From: Sapria himalayana
Taxonomy: Eukaryota; Streptophyta; Magnoliopsida; Malpighiales; Rafflesiaceae
DNA length: 64,000 nt
NCBI GenBank assembly: GCA_029783825.1
Contig: JAREIK010003431.1
Location: forward strand, 2,357,674-2,421,673
Direction: 5' to 3'
Shown here: in pieces, positions 13,440 through 26,700 of the stretch
How positions within the stretch are numbered: the stretch's first letter is position 1
Layout of the letters: every line of letters begins with the position of its first letter
Notes under the pieces: generated by a model
Database searches by the model: none
The model's input: the letters and a program-made list of their open reading frames with translations, nothing else
What the model was told of the DNA's origin: nothing
Program-made: the position numbers and the translations under genes

Positions 13440-16060
13440 AGTTTTTTTTTAATGAGGGAACAGTTATTGTTTGAGTATGAACAATAGTTTTAAAATAGAT
13501 ATTTGTTTGGTATTCGAATTATCGAATATTTTTGAGTATTTTGGTACTATTAGATGATGTGTAAGCATGTAAATAAGACATAATTGGATTAATTTCATGA
13601 TTTTGAAGTTTTGGTAGATTTTGATGAATAGTTATGAAATCAAAGTATTTTTTTTTTTGAGATATTTTGCTACTTGATAATTTCTAGAGCATCGAGTAGT
13701 TTTGACATCCATTCTTGGCTAAAACTCTGCTTAATTAATCATGATAATCTTTGTATGTTATGACTCTATAACTTTATTAGTATAATTCCTTAACTATGCA
13801 ATATATTCTTTGTGGCTATGATATTATTTTATGGTCATAGTCATATACTTATCTATTAACAATTAGATGGCTATGATATTAATTTCATATCATTGTATCT
13901 ATGTACCTCATTATTATTAAAAGTCATGATCACTTCCTAGTATTATGTCTTTATTTCTAACAAGGCTTTTTAGTCACAAGTCGGGGTCACATCCTTTTCA
14001 CAAAGTCATGACTTTTGAGCTATAAAAAATTACAAAGCCAAAACTACTCAAGCCGAAGTTATAGAAATTATCAAATACTATAAATTTTGGACATAAAATA
14101 TTACATAGGACACTTACTCGAGTATATGGTCATTACCCAATGGTGTGACATTTATTCTCAAGAGAAGGCAAAGCCATGACTTTTATGTTATGCTAATTAG
14201 TAGTATTGCATCCTTTTATTGTACCATATGTATGTGATATATGAGAAAGGTTAAGACCAAAGTCATAACATTATAGACATATTATGCACATGAGAGACAA
14301 TTCTCACTATCATGGTCCTCAATATTGAAGTCATTAATTCAAAAGAAAAACTATTTACAATGTCATGATCATTTTCAGCATCAAAATCATATGATAAATG
14401 AGAGAGACTAATGCCAAAGCTATAGTCATTCCTAGCACCATGACTTTATGTTATAAAAAAAAATAATCACAAGTCATAGATACTTTTAAGTGTCATGACT
14501 TGATATTATAGAAAGATTGGGGCATTATCCAAAACCGAGTTTACTTTAAAGAATCGTCACCTTGTGCTCAAGAGATGAAAGCCAAAGTCATGATATCTTC
14601 TAAAAGTCATGACTTTCTACACACATCAAGACAAAGTCAAGGCATAAAAACCAACCCTAGTAGGAAGTTTTTGCACTCCCTAGGGGATCCAAAAGCAATC
14701 AAATGAAACAAAATATAAGCTACTACATAAAGTTAGAAGTGTGGATTCCAAATTTCACTCCTCTTTACGATAAATTTAAGAAAATCAATCAAATTAGCAA
14801 GAGATTAAGGTTTATATGCTAGATTTTCATGAGAGCTATTATTGGAAATCCAAGTTTCACAAGACTTTTTCTCTTATATCTCATTAATCTCTCCCTAATA
14901 TCATGTTATATTGAGATCTATGGTTTGTATAATTATGTATATATGATATATAAATAGTTTTGATATTAATGAATGTATTTTATTTATGTTTTGGAATGGA
15001 AATTAATGAATGTTGTGATTAAATAGAACTTGAATTAGTGATTTAACTATTAGCAAGTTTATGCATACTATATGAAGAAAGTGACAACCTTTTTGATTAT
15101 GATGCAAGAGACAAACCTATATATTAAAACTTAAAATTTATGTATATTAATTATTACAAGTATGGTACTCATGAAGACAAAAGTACAAATAATTTTACAT
15201 GCAAATCCATTATAGATATATTAAATTAACTAGTTCTCGATTGAGGTAAGTATTTTAAAATATTTTCTAAGGATTTTACCTTTTATGTGTGAGTTGCACC
15301 ATCATCATGGAGAATTGTGATAGGTAATCAATGTAACTTACACAAGTATATTATGAGTCACAAGGTGGTAATAGCACATTAAGTTACTTTCAGTCATATG
15401 ATTCTCTCCAATGAAACTTGAGAAAAGTATATATTGATTGGGTGAGTATTATACCTAAAAAGCCAAAAGTTTAAATAATTAGATCTCACTTTAGTTCTTA
15501 GTCATTATGACACTGAGACTGAATAATATAAATTTACATATTAAGTAACTATCAAGGGTAGTTGACTAGATACCTAAAAGATAGGGCTTTTGAATGACTC
15601 TCAAATTGAGATAATTTATTATCTTGGTGGTAAAGTACCAAGGGGATAGCTATGAGGTACCATCATTAGGATGAACTCAATGATGACAACCACTTTTTAT
15701 GCCATTAGAGAAAATGGTCATTGCACAATAACCCAACCTTTATTCTATATCCAAACTCAATATAATTCTAACTATTTGAACATGCATCACATATATTATG
15801 TAGACAAACTCTGAGATCTAAGAGTCATATCAATATTTCTAATTATCTTTTTACTAGAATTATGCTTTCTCATTGTTGGTTGACCGAAATATTGATATAA
15901 CTACTATGAGAATAATATCTATATGAAGTCCTTTTTACTTAGTATATGACCCATATTATTGTGGATCTTTGTTGATGAGATACTCTCACCTATGAGTTTT
16001 TGGAACACAAAATAACCAACACAAAATAACCAACAAAGTTGGACAAAGTAATAAAGTTGC
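13440..16060 (+). mobile_element. Gypsy LTR-like block L2
   Basis: This is the second, uninterrupted copy of the LTR-like sequence. It aligns in order with 7050-7625 plus 10910-12765. Many 'gtcatgactt' variants occur through the middle. It is followed by unrelated Ty1/copia DNA at about 16070. Termini are approximate. Confidence 0.5.
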
Positions 16061-16069
16061 AATACCTCT

Positions 16070-16740
16070 TTAGTTTCTTCTAAAGTAATTATGTATTCAA
16101 CCTCTATAGCAGATTAAACAATGATACTTTGCTTTGAACTTTTCTAGCATACTAATCCTTCTTTCAAACAAAACTTTAACATAACTATGATATATAGTCA
16201 ACCTTCTCAGACTAAAAGTTAGAATTTATGTAACCATTTATAACTAATTCATCATTTTCTTCTCAATATAATAAAAATACATCCTTCCTTAAATATTAAT
16301 TATTTAAGAATATTCTTTACTACAATTCATTGACTTTTATCGAGTCAATCTATTTTCTTGTAATGTTCAAAACATATGATAAATCAAATTGAGTACACAA
16401 CATGATATTCATGAAAGATCTAAATGTAGAAGTGTAGGGAATCTTATTTATGTTGTCTTTCTCATCTAGTGTCATTGGAAATTGACCCTTACTTACACTT
16501 ATAACATGAGAGATTAGTAAGAATCCTTTCTTAGTATTTTGGATACTAAACATTTTAATCACGTTGTCTATATATGTAATCTAACTTTGGTCAAAAAGTT
16601 GTTTAGATCTATCTATATAGATCTTTATACATGACACACAAATAGTTTTGGCTAAGTCTTTCATTAAAAAATAATTTCTTAACCAAGATTTGATATTATA
16701 CATGGAAAGAATACCATTTCATTTAAGTAAGATGCATCAA
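16070..16740 (-). pseudogene. Ty1/copia reverse transcriptase/RNase H fragment
   Basis: The minus-strand open stretch 16350-16562 reads MIKMFSIQNTKKGFLLISH, followed by KIPYTSTFRSFMNIMLCTQFD. This is the segment of copia Pol between the reverse transcriptase palm and RNase H, and the 'KIPYAS..GS.MYAMLCTRPD' type motif is diagnostic. The flanks on both sides continue the pattern, with stops. Confidence 0.8.
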
Positions 16741-16747
16741 CATTAGA

Positions 16748-16987
16748 GATGGTAAATTGGGCATGTTGAGCCAACATGCCCCAACTTGTTAGGCACCAAT
16801 CGAACTATCGTGCTTGCTCAATGCGGCTTGTTGGAAACCTTGAGTCATGTCAAGTCACGCCATCAATCAAATTGGCATGCATTGAACCCATGCTTGCCTA
16901 GATATAGTGTAGCCTAGCTAGGGATTTGTATAATACATGCCCAAGTGCTGAGGCCTCCAGGTTAGCATGCAATATGCACTTGTATTG

Positions 16988-17047
<60 letters not shown>

Positions 17048-17660
17048 CATAATATTAAGTAACATTAAAAATGTTTTTTTATTAAAAATTGTAATATAAA
17101 GTAAATATATAATAATATGAAAATGAAATACATAAAAACCAACAAAGTATTTGAATATGAAATAAATAAATAAAACAAAAATTCATGTACATCAGCTAAT
17201 ACTCCTAGTCATGGGTTAGGATCATTATTTGTCACTTTGTATAGTTATCATTGTTATAGCTAAAAGTTTTAGTTTCATCATTTAATTTATCTTATAATTC
17301 TAGGACATGAAATACCATTTGTGCATTTTCATTAAGTATGTCAATGCTTCTATAATATCTAATAGTAGTTCTATTTTCATATCTAAAATAATATTTATAG
17401 TAATAGAAAAAGAAAACTATGATATTATAGTAGATATAAGAATGGTCAGTAGATCATATATTATTTTAGATATCTCAAAATTGTTTATATCGTTGTAGGA
17501 TGAGATAGAGTAATAATCAATATCTATATATCATAACAACTCACACATATTTGATAGACCACATCATTATTTACCTCTAACTAATTGAATGAAAATCAAC
17601 ATCTCCAAATATGGTATTAATATTCATACTTAGAGTCTCACTAGAATACTAAAATATTTA
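16748..17660 (-). mobile_element. hAT remnant (old copy 3), 3' portion only, minus strand
   Basis: A GC-richer end (AGAGATGGTAAATTGGGC onwards) is followed by AT-rich DNA with a microsatellite. From about 17200 comes sequence matching the reversed 3' end of the hAT transposase; the '..gtcagtagatcatat..attttagatat' block near 17440 is shared with copies 1, 2, 4 and 5. The rest of the transposase is missing. Confidence 0.65.
16993..17042. repeat. (TA)n microsatellite
   Basis: About 50 bp of uninterrupted TA dinucleotides, inside the AT-rich 3' region of a hAT remnant. Confidence 0.95.
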
Positions 17661-18161
17661 TGTGTGTGTTGTTTTTCATTGGATTTAATCAAATACATGG
17701 ATGTGATGATTTTTATTCTTTTAATTCCTAGTTGTTTTTTTAATTCTATAAAAATATATCTTAAGCGATCATGTCTATGGCTCACTCAATGGTGGTCAAT
17801 ATTTGATTACATCACTCAATTGAGTTAGAATCATTAAGCCTTAGAACCATACATGATGATAACATGCATGATTTATCACAATTTTATCATCATATAAATG
17901 TAGTTCCATTTTTAGAACACATGTTGTGATTCACTTCTTATTTCTTCAACTTGTCCATAATTTGTCTTACTGATAGCTAAATAAAGAGTTTTTGTTATTA
18001 AATCAGAAATATAACTGAGTGTTTTGCTATAAATATTGATTTATTCTAAAATATAAAAGGAATCATTCTCAAGAATTCCTAGTTATGATTGACTCAAGTT
18101 GATAGCCGCACAAGTATCTCGACCAATTAAGTCGAATTTATTTAATATAGTTGAATAAATG
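17661..18161. other. No gene recognised
   Basis: AT-rich DNA with no convincing coding or element signature. The open stretches are short and unlike known families. Confidence 0.5.
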
Positions 18162-18686
18162 TAGAGGTGTCAACCGAGCCAGGCCGGGCCGGCCCGGCAC
18201 AAAAATTTCCTATGCCCGGGCTCGTGCAGTGCCCGACCACGACACAATCATGTCGTGCCGTGCCGAGGCCAACCGGGCCTTGTGCCGTGCCGTGTCGAGG
18301 CCAACCAGGCCTCGTGCCATGCCTGGCCCAGCACGGTACCGTGGCCCATTGGTACTGTACCTAATTTTTTTTTAATTAGGATTACAGCAGCACTAAAACC
18401 CTATTTTTTTTTTAAATTAGGGTTACAGGGGGCGCTGAAATCCTAATTTTTTTTAAAATTAGGGGTTTGGTACGATGACACGCAGCCGAACCCCTAATTT
18501 TTTTTATATTAGAGGTTTGGCCTGACTCGGCCGAACCTGGTGGATTCATGCCGCGGGCCCGTGCCAGGCTGACCTCCACCGAACCGTGCCGGGCCAGGGA
18601 CGGCACAGTACGGTAACAGTGTCATGCCTGGCCCAGCACAAAAGCACAGTCAGGCCTGGCCCAGCACCTCCCATTTGACACCTCTC
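18162..18686. mobile_element. Non-autonomous hAT element, 525 bp, with perfect target-site duplication
   Basis: The left end TAGAGGTGTCAACCGAGCC and the right end CCATTTGACACCTCTC form short terminal inverted repeats of the same type as the coding hAT at 55467-59143. The 8-bp duplication AATAAATG is perfect (18154-18161 and 18687-18694). The subterminal regions are GC-rich with many GGCCGGGCC/CGTGCCGTGCC repeats. The interior has three or four AATTAGGG/CCCTAATTT units that pair with one another. There is no transposase. The GC-rich open frames here are by-products of composition. Confidence 0.9.
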
Positions 18687-18699
18687 AATAAATGTATAA

Positions 18700-19300
18700 G
18701 CATATGTGAATATGCTACAAATTTATAACATAGATGATATTGCACACACTAGTCCTTCTTCATCCTAAGAGCCTTGATTGTCAATACCATTCAAAAGAAA
18801 GACATCAAAATAAAATGATCAAATCAAGCAAATGATAATTAATTAAACAAACATGGTGATAAAGTCCATTTGACTATTAATATTACTAGGAATCTCTCTC
18901 AAGTAATCCAATAAATGTCTAGCTTTATTAGAGAATTAAGAATATGGGTGACAATTGAAAAAGGAAAAAAAAAACAAAAAGTAGTAGATCTACCAATATG
19001 ATATTGATAAAGTAATGACAATAGATAGTGTATGCCCAAGGTAGAAACTAGAATGATCAATCCTAGAGAAGCTCTACCAGAGAAAATAATACTATAAATA
19101 TGCAAATCTAAATCAATTGTTTCTAAACTCTTTTTATGTAGTTTTGAAATTATGCTTCAGCATAATCATTATTTGAATTACTCCTTACTATTAGGCTATA
19201 TTATATGTCTAGGATTTGTTTATGGAGTTACATGCATTGATTGCTTTAAGGTAACCTTTTAAACTATGTGGGATTGTGGTTTGTGAAATTCTTGATGACT
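18700..19300. other. No gene recognised
   Basis: AT-rich sequence. The minus-strand open stretch 18899-19105 encodes a hydrophobic peptide with no recognisable motif. It may be further retroelement DNA, but I could not place it. Confidence 0.4.
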
Positions 19301-20521
19301 TTTGGATGCTAAATTATTGATATCTTAATTTTAGCTAGGTTTAAGATAATATTAGGGTATATTTAAATAATGTATGAAAGCATCATTTGAATAATAGACT
19401 CGCCCATGGACATTATGTGGCTCTTAGATGGAATGTGATAAATGAAGAAGAGCATATAGTTGAGAAATTTTTCATATGGATTATGATAGATGATCAATGA
19501 CTTATCTCAAAGAGACAAAATGCTTTAGTATCAATCTTTATTACATATATCATATATGAACTGATATCAGTGACTAGGTGATGTGTTTGAGAAGTGTGAA
19601 CAACATGTGTGATCTCATATCAAAGAGGCATAAGGCTTTAACCAAAAACTCATAAATTGTAAGTTCATGAACAATGTGAAAAGGCAATCAACCCAACTAA
19701 AATAAAAAAACCCAATCCTAGAACTATTTACATGAGTAACATTTAGAAATTGTTCATTTATTGATAACTTAGATAGTGAAGAAAGATCAATACTTAATCA
19801 ATCGAATCAAGAAATCTTTGTCAGATGATAATATGGACTCATAAAGTTTATGTAATGACTTTTCATACCACTATACTTGCGGTAAAGTTTAGTGCATTAT
19901 AAAATATCTAACAACTTTTTGACGCTGCAATCAAAGATTGGAAAATTGTTTGATTTAGTAACATTTATTTAAATTGGTTATGTCTATAGATCTTCTTTCT
20001 ATTTTGTTTTTTTTTTGTTATGTCTTCTTTATTTTGTAGATGCTTGGTTGTACACATCGACAGTCAGGATCTAAGCTCTTTTCTTGAGATCTAAAAATTT
20101 AAAAAACTTTGAGATTGCTAAGGAAACCTAAAACTAAAAATATGACAATGGAAGATGATTGAAGTGATATAAATAATATAAATAATGATGGTGGTGGTAA
20201 ACATCATGGGCAGCATTATTAAAAGTTATTCTAGAATTAGGAGACAATCAGTCAGTTTAGGAAAATAATTTTGAGTTGAAGCTATAGATATGATACAACA
20301 ACATCAGTATGAAAGACATATTTATGAAAAATACAATGATCATATTGTATTATTTCTAGTATCGTATGACAATATAAAGATGATTGGAGTTGACCACAAT
20401 ATGATAAATTTGACACTATTTCCCTTTTCTATAAAATATAAAGTAAAAAATTGGTTTTAGTACTTTCATTGTGAATCTATAAAGAATTGGTGAGAGCTAA
20501 TTCAGGCTTTTCTCAATAATT

Positions 20522-20539
20522 GGGGGAGGGGGGGGGGGG
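20522..20539 (+). repeat. Poly-G run
   Basis: GGGGGA followed by 12 G residues. It is an isolated homopolymer tract in decayed gag DNA. Confidence 0.9.
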
Positions 20540-20551
20540 ATCATATTGGGT

Positions 20552-21715
20552 ACATTTTGTTCATACATTAATTGCCTTATGTCGGGAGTTTAGATTTATA
20601 AATTATTTGTAATTATACCTAAATATAAAGTGATCAGAATACACCATTAGGTGCCAAATGGTTACTTGAAAAGATTGGTCAACTTATTCTAAGGAAACAA
20701 TTGGCAAATTTATTTGAAAAATTATGGAGCCTCAATAAATATATGAAAGTAAATATATAATAGATACTACAAAGAGAATTATATGTGTTTTATTATAAGA
20801 TGGATCACATGCATCCTCAAAGAAAGAGTACACCTGCTATGCAAAAAAAAATATTTAACCTTACTTAATGTCACACCTTCCAATATATAATGGTATGGGC
20901 AATAAGAATCAGTATTCACATATCAAAGAGTTCAAAAAAGTTAGTCATATTATATCAAGAAAAAAAAACTTCTGTTGATTTAATGCAATTGAAAGTTTTT
21001 CCATTAAATTTCAAGGATAAATAAAAGATATGGTTTAACTCATTAAGATCATGAGGGGTATTCTAGCTTTGATTGGAATACAAGTTTTATTTCAAAAAAA
21101 GTTATTTCTACCACATTGTACAAGCAACTACATTTTGTTTATACATTAATTGACTTATGTCAAGAGTTTAGATTTATAAATTATTTGTAATCATACCTAA
21201 GTAAAAAGTGATCAGAATGCACCATTAGGTGCCAAAAGGTTACTTGAGAAGATTGGTCAACTTATTCTAGAAAAACAATTGGAAAATTCATTTGAAAAAT
21301 TATGGAGCCTCAATAAATATATGAAAAGTAAATATATAATGGATACTACTAAAAGAACTATTGTGTGTTTTATTATAAGATGGATCACATGCATCATCAA
21401 AGAAAGAGTACACCTACTATGCAAAAGGAAATATTTAACCTTACTTAATGCCACACCTTCCAATATATCATGGTATGGGTGATATGAATCATTATTCACA
21501 TATCAAATAGTTCAAAAAAGTTTGTCATATTTTCCAAGAAAAAGGAACTCCAGTTGATTTAATGCATTTGAAACTTTTTCCATTAACTTCTTAAGGATAA
21601 ATAAAAGATATGGTTTAACTCATTAATATCATGAGGGGTATTCTAGCTTTGATTGAATTACAAGTTGTATTTCAAAAATAATTATTTCTACCACATTGTA
21701 CAAGCAACTAGTAAA
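20552..21715 (+). repeat. Tandem duplication, unit 578 bp
   Basis: The segment starting ACATTTTGTTCATACATTA at 20552 recurs from 21130 (ACATTTTGTTTATACATTA), with close similarity over its whole length. Both copies contain the same gag-like block and end at 'ccacattgtacaagcaacta'. The two units sit head to tail. The second unit keeps a 67-codon open stretch (21279-21482). Confidence 0.85.
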
Positions 21716-21939
21716 ACAAATTATCAACTTTGTAACCTTGGAGAAATAAAAATTCTACTTGTGTTAGAAAAGATATATGGATATCATAAATTTCTGCCCA
21801 CACAATGGATATGACATTTAGATGTTAGTGAACTATTTTTATGAAAGCCAGTTTCTGGTTATGAAATAATTATTAGAGGTGACATGTCATGCTTAATTTA
21901 TGATTAAAAATCTTGATGATACTTTTTCCTTTAATAAAG

Positions 21940-23340
21940 TACGTGAATAAAATGTAAAGTGGTTGAGATGAAACAATTGGTAAAAAACAACAAAAAGCTA
22001 AGATTCATCATGTCATCAAAAGTATGCATACCTTGGATTGGATGAAGAGTTTGATATTCATGATAAAATAGATTTTTTTTCTTAGAAGATTGGAGGATGC
22101 AAAAACTTGTAATAATACATTAATTGCCTTATGTCAAAAGTTTAGATTTATAAATTTGTTGTAATCATATCTAAGTGAAAGTGATCAGAATGCATCATTA
22201 TCAGGGATGGTGCAAATTGTTACTTGAAAAGATTGGTCAACTTATTCTAGGAAATCAATTAGAAAATTCATTCAAATAATTAAAATATTTTTTGGCTATT
22301 ATTTATAATCTTAATCTAGGAAAAATACATTTGCTTTATTAAAGTATATGAAAAAAATGTAAAGTGGCTGAGATGAATCAAATGGTACAATGCAACAAAA
22401 AACTAAGATTCATCATGTCAGCAAAAGTATGCATACCTTGGATTGGATGAAGAGTTTGATATTCATGATAAAATAGATTTTTTGGCTAGAAGATAGGAGG
22501 ATGCAAAAAGTTGTAATCATACATTAATTGCCTTGTGTCAAGAGTTTAGATTTATAAATTAGTTGTAATCATACCTAAGTGAAAGTGATCAGAATGCACC
22601 ATTATTAGGGATGATGCAAATTGTTACTTGAAAAGATTGGTCATCTTATTCTAGGAAATCAATTAGAAAATTCATTCAAACAATTAAAGTATTTTTGGCT
22701 ATTATTTGTAATCTTAATCTAGGGAAAATACATTTGCTTTATTAAAGTATCTGAATAAAATGTAAAGTGGCTGAGATGAATCAAATGGTACAAAGCAACA
22801 AAAAGCTAAGATACATCATGTCAAAGAAAGTATGCATACCTTGGATTGGATGAAGAGTTTTATATTCAGGATAAAATAGCTTTTTTGGCTAGAAGATAAA
22901 AGGATGCAAAAACTTGTAATCATACATTAATTACCTTGTGTCAATATTTTAGATTTATATATTATTTGTAATCATACCTAAGTAAAAGTGATCAGAATGC
23001 ACCATTATTTGGGATGATGCCAAAATGCTACTTGAAAAGATTGGTCAACTTATTCAAGAAAATCAATTGGAAAATTCATTCAAAAAATTATGGAGCCTCA
23101 ATAAATATGTGAAATAATTTATTGAGATGAATATGCAGCCATAACTACATACCATGGTATTAGATTATGCCAAATCATACATTAATTTCTTAATGTCAAG
23201 AGTTTATATTTATAAATTATTTGTGATCATACCTAAGTGAAAGTGATCAGAATGCACCATTATGGGATGGTGCCAAAATGTTACTTGAAAAGATTGGTCA
23301 ACTTATTCTAAGGAATCAATTGGCAAGTTCATTTAAAAAA
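21940..23340 (+). repeat. Tandem array, unit about 403 bp
   Basis: A two-part unit repeats. Part A is an 'atacattaattgcc..' block at about 22115, 22519, 22922 and, shortened, 23177. Part B is an 'aaatgtaaagtgg..gagatgaa' block at about 21950, 22355 and 22757. Spacing of A is 404, 403 and 255 bp. Part A is the same sequence that begins the 578-bp duplication, so at least six copies of A lie within 2.8 kb. Confidence 0.8.
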
Positions 23341-23349
23341 TTATGGATC

Positions 23350-25540
23350 ATGCCAGTTTAATGGGCAACAACACCACATCACAAGTACCATTCACTGCCA
23401 CCAACCACCATGATAGCCACCACAATAATGAATTAAATAAATATTTTAATTTATGCTTGTAATTTGTAAGTGTGGTGCGGTTTAATAAAAAATTGAAATA
23501 AATATTCAATTTCAAAATTCAAATAAAAATCCATAATCCAAATTAAAAAAAAAATGATAAACCAAGATAATAATGATGTGAAAAAATACACTCATCAATC
23601 ATAATGTAATCATATCATATGAAATGAAAATAAATGATAACATAACAATTATAAATAAGTATAAAATTTTAAAATACAATCATCAATCCTAATGTCAATC
23701 AGTATTTGTATGTTATTCATCATCATCATCTAAGTGTCTAATAGTATCACTAACGGTGGACTCAACATCCTTCAAGTCCCACAAGTCATCATCTGCTAGT
23801 AATTCTTACACTTTTGGTCCAGCTCTATCTTAGATTCCCAACATTAAATATTCTCATTCCTTCATACATGTAAGTGCCTCAATGATATCTAATCAAAGTC
23901 TCAATCTCTTATCTGAAATTATATTGACTACAATAAAAAAAATAGACTTTGATGCAATACTAAACATCAGAAAAGTCAGTTATCCTGCATCATCTTAAAT
24001 AGTATGGGATATGTGGACTCATATAAATTATACATAATAGAATATCAAGGTTCTTTTTATTAGTATGTGATAGGATTAAGTAGTAATTACATCTAAGTAC
24101 CAAGGAAACTCGCTCCCACTCAATGGACCATCCTATTATTTTTCCCTCATGAATTGAATGGAGAAATCATCATCTCTGAATATAGTGTCTATGTCTATAC
24201 TTAGAGCCTAGCTATAACTATTATCAAACCTAGTGTCATAATATGTAAATAACTCAGTTAATTTTTTGTGAATGAACCCTTCAAGTTGGTGTCCCTAGTT
24301 CATGCACTTAGATATGTATATCGAAATATTCTCTACCCCTTTCATCTTAACCATAGGATCAATGCAGGTAGTTAGGTAATAAAAAGATAGAATGGTGGAT
24401 CAGTTCTTTAAGTACTTGGTTTCCATCTCAATAGACATGATACTAAATGTAGAGTCATCTCTAAACTTGCTAAATATGCTACTAATATTACATGTGCATC
24501 TCAGTGCAATGTAAGTAGTGAGAGTGTACATAGACGAACACATATATTTTATGTCATAAAAGAACTTTAGAATTTTCATAAAATAAATTTCTATATCCTA
24601 GTTAGTATCATCAATAATAAGTTTATCATTCATACTATTTACGTAGTCAGATATAACATGTTTGTATTCAACACTTGACTCGACCATCTTGTAAGTGTAA
24701 TTCTAATAGTGTTTCACATCTATTTAGAATTTTCTTTAGATTCATAGACAAACATGGATTACCAGAATCTTACTGTATGCTAGGTGCTTTAAGATATTTT
24801 AGTAAGTTTCTTATATTTTCTAATGAAGGAAATATAACTTTGATCCCCGCTTATACTATTAGGTTAATAATATAATACATTAATAAATGTGTTATATTAC
24901 AATGGTTCATCTCTAATAATCCTAACAAGCATATTAATTTATTACTCCATTGTTAGCTGCATTAATAAATATGATACTAAATATTTTATTTTGAATATGA
25001 TAATTTCTAGAGATTCTCATCATGCACTCATATATGGTAGGGATATTATGAGAATGAATGATCTCAGAAAATCCTAAAATCTTTTTATTAAGTTTATATG
25101 TAGAATCTACATAGTAGGTAGTAAAACATACAAATGATGCATCATCATGACTAGCTTAGATGTTAGACATCATGGACATCACTCAACTATATTGCCTAAA
25201 TTTATTAATTATTTTTTTTAATATTTAATTATATCATTCTTATATGTAGACTTAGGAATTCTATGATTAGCAGGCTGAAAGTATGTCTGAATGATATTGA
25301 CAACCCTAGGATCCTTCAACAATCTAATCAGAAGATCCATGATTATAATTAGTTTGGTCATATCTTCCCTCCCTAAATCATTGTGCTATATGATGGAGGT
25401 CAAAGAAGCTGAACTAGATCCAGTTTTAAAGACCTCACTGCTCATGCTCAATTACGTTTTCCTTGGATATAATACACTATTTTGTTTGGTACATTGATTA
25501 GCATGTGTCTTTAAGTACCCAGTCCCACATGTATTATAAA
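23350..25540 (-). mobile_element. Decayed hAT transposon (old copy 4), minus strand
   Basis: From about 23400 an AT-rich 3' region leads into reversed transposase sequence. The 'catcatcatctaagtgtctaatagtatcact' region (23715-23750) corresponds to the acidic C-terminus. The block at 23960-24030 corresponds to the dimerisation region, 24480-24540 to the VYTPTT region, and 25440-25540 to the BED-finger side. Numerous stops are present. Terminal repeats were not found. Confidence 0.7.
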
Positions 25541-26700
25541 TCATTTATGCTCTTCTCCTTTATTGATGGTGCTAATTATTCAAGTTGGTTTTCAATACGC
25601 TTCATTATCATATTCATATATTCTAGCCTAGTTTTGATTCCTTCCATCTGGTTCTCACAAAGATCATTCCTTTTTTTTCTCACCATTAGAAAGACAATAA
25701 TGTTATCGTCCAATAATGATTTTTTACTCCATTCAAGTGTTTGCAATGAGAGCTCGAGGCACCTTGTATTTTGTATTTCATTGAGCATTTTCAAAATATT
25801 TTACTAGAATTTCCCCAATGTATACTATACATTTCCTTAAATTTCATATGATGAGTTTTTATAATTTTCATGTTTGGATGGTAGTGTATGGGAACATTAT
25901 TATTAGTTAAAAGGTATACCCATTATTCTAAAAAACTTGATTTTCTCTACTTGATATCTAGGGTGAAAATCTTTCATTTCTTGTTATTATAAAAAATAAA
26001 TGTTTTTCCACACTTTATCACTTGGCTCCAAATCTATATAAAAATATGTCTATTTTGGCCTCCATTATCATTAATCAATCTAACTCCAACACTTTTGCCT
26101 CCTTCCTTCCAAATACTCAATCATTCATAGTTTGCTAATTATTCTTTTCTTACTATTCAAATAAGAAATATACTTATTTAGGTGACTTATTCATGATGGA
26201 ATCATCCAAGCTTACATCAATAGTATATTTCAACATGCAATGCAACCCACTATGAAAAGGTTAAGTTTGGAATCAAAATTGAAATTTATTTTATGAGTAC
26301 CTCTTCAAAAGGTTTTTAAATAGATCCCAAGTATCATGTAAACTATCATGCTCCTCTTATCAAAATTGGTTTATCTCTCCCCTTAGTTGAGAGGTTATTG
26401 ATGTGGAAAGAACTTGGTTAGAAAAGTTTGTACAAATTCATACTAATTATCAATTTTAGCCTGCAAATAAGTATTGGAGCCAACTCCGAGTCTCATTTCT
26501 CAAAGAAAAAAAAAGTCATAATCTTATAGCATATAGGCTAATTCTATTCATCTTCATCATGTCATATAACTATAAGAAAATTATGATATGACTATTCGGA
26601 TCTTCTAAAAATTATCCATTATATTAATATTATTGTACCATAATTATTAAATTAGGTTTCAACTTCAAGTAATTCACTTGAATAGTTTTTACATAAATCC
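25540..26700 (-). pseudogene. Ty3/gypsy gag remnant, minus strand
   Basis: On the minus strand, 26300-26460 translates to a pattern close to 'FVQTFLTKFFPHQ', then a 'TNFDKRSM..Y' segment. This corresponds to the FL.KFFP...I..F.Q gag motif of plant gypsy elements. The open stretch 25576-25794 (72 codons) downstream in that orientation is Lys/Glu-rich and helix-like, and would follow gag. The rest is broken. Confidence 0.55.

Larger units (their letters stand above)
19300..23340 (+). mobile_element. Ty3/gypsy gag-region DNA with tandem duplications
   Basis: A gag-like stretch at 20280-20520 translates, across frameshifts, to a segment of the type 'VKMIGVDHNMINLTLFPFSIK'. It is followed by a second gag-like motif at 21000-21120, repeated at 21590-21715, which reads roughly 'KDK-KIWFNSL'. 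The 19300-20060 part is possibly LTR and leader. The body is inflated by direct duplications, listed separately. No frame is intact. Confidence 0.6.

Noticed and set aside
18151..18606. Several overlapping GC-rich open frames.
   Set aside because: They lie wholly within a non-autonomous hAT and follow from its GGCACGG repeats. The same applies to 39926-40320, 55475-55939 and 58826-59138.
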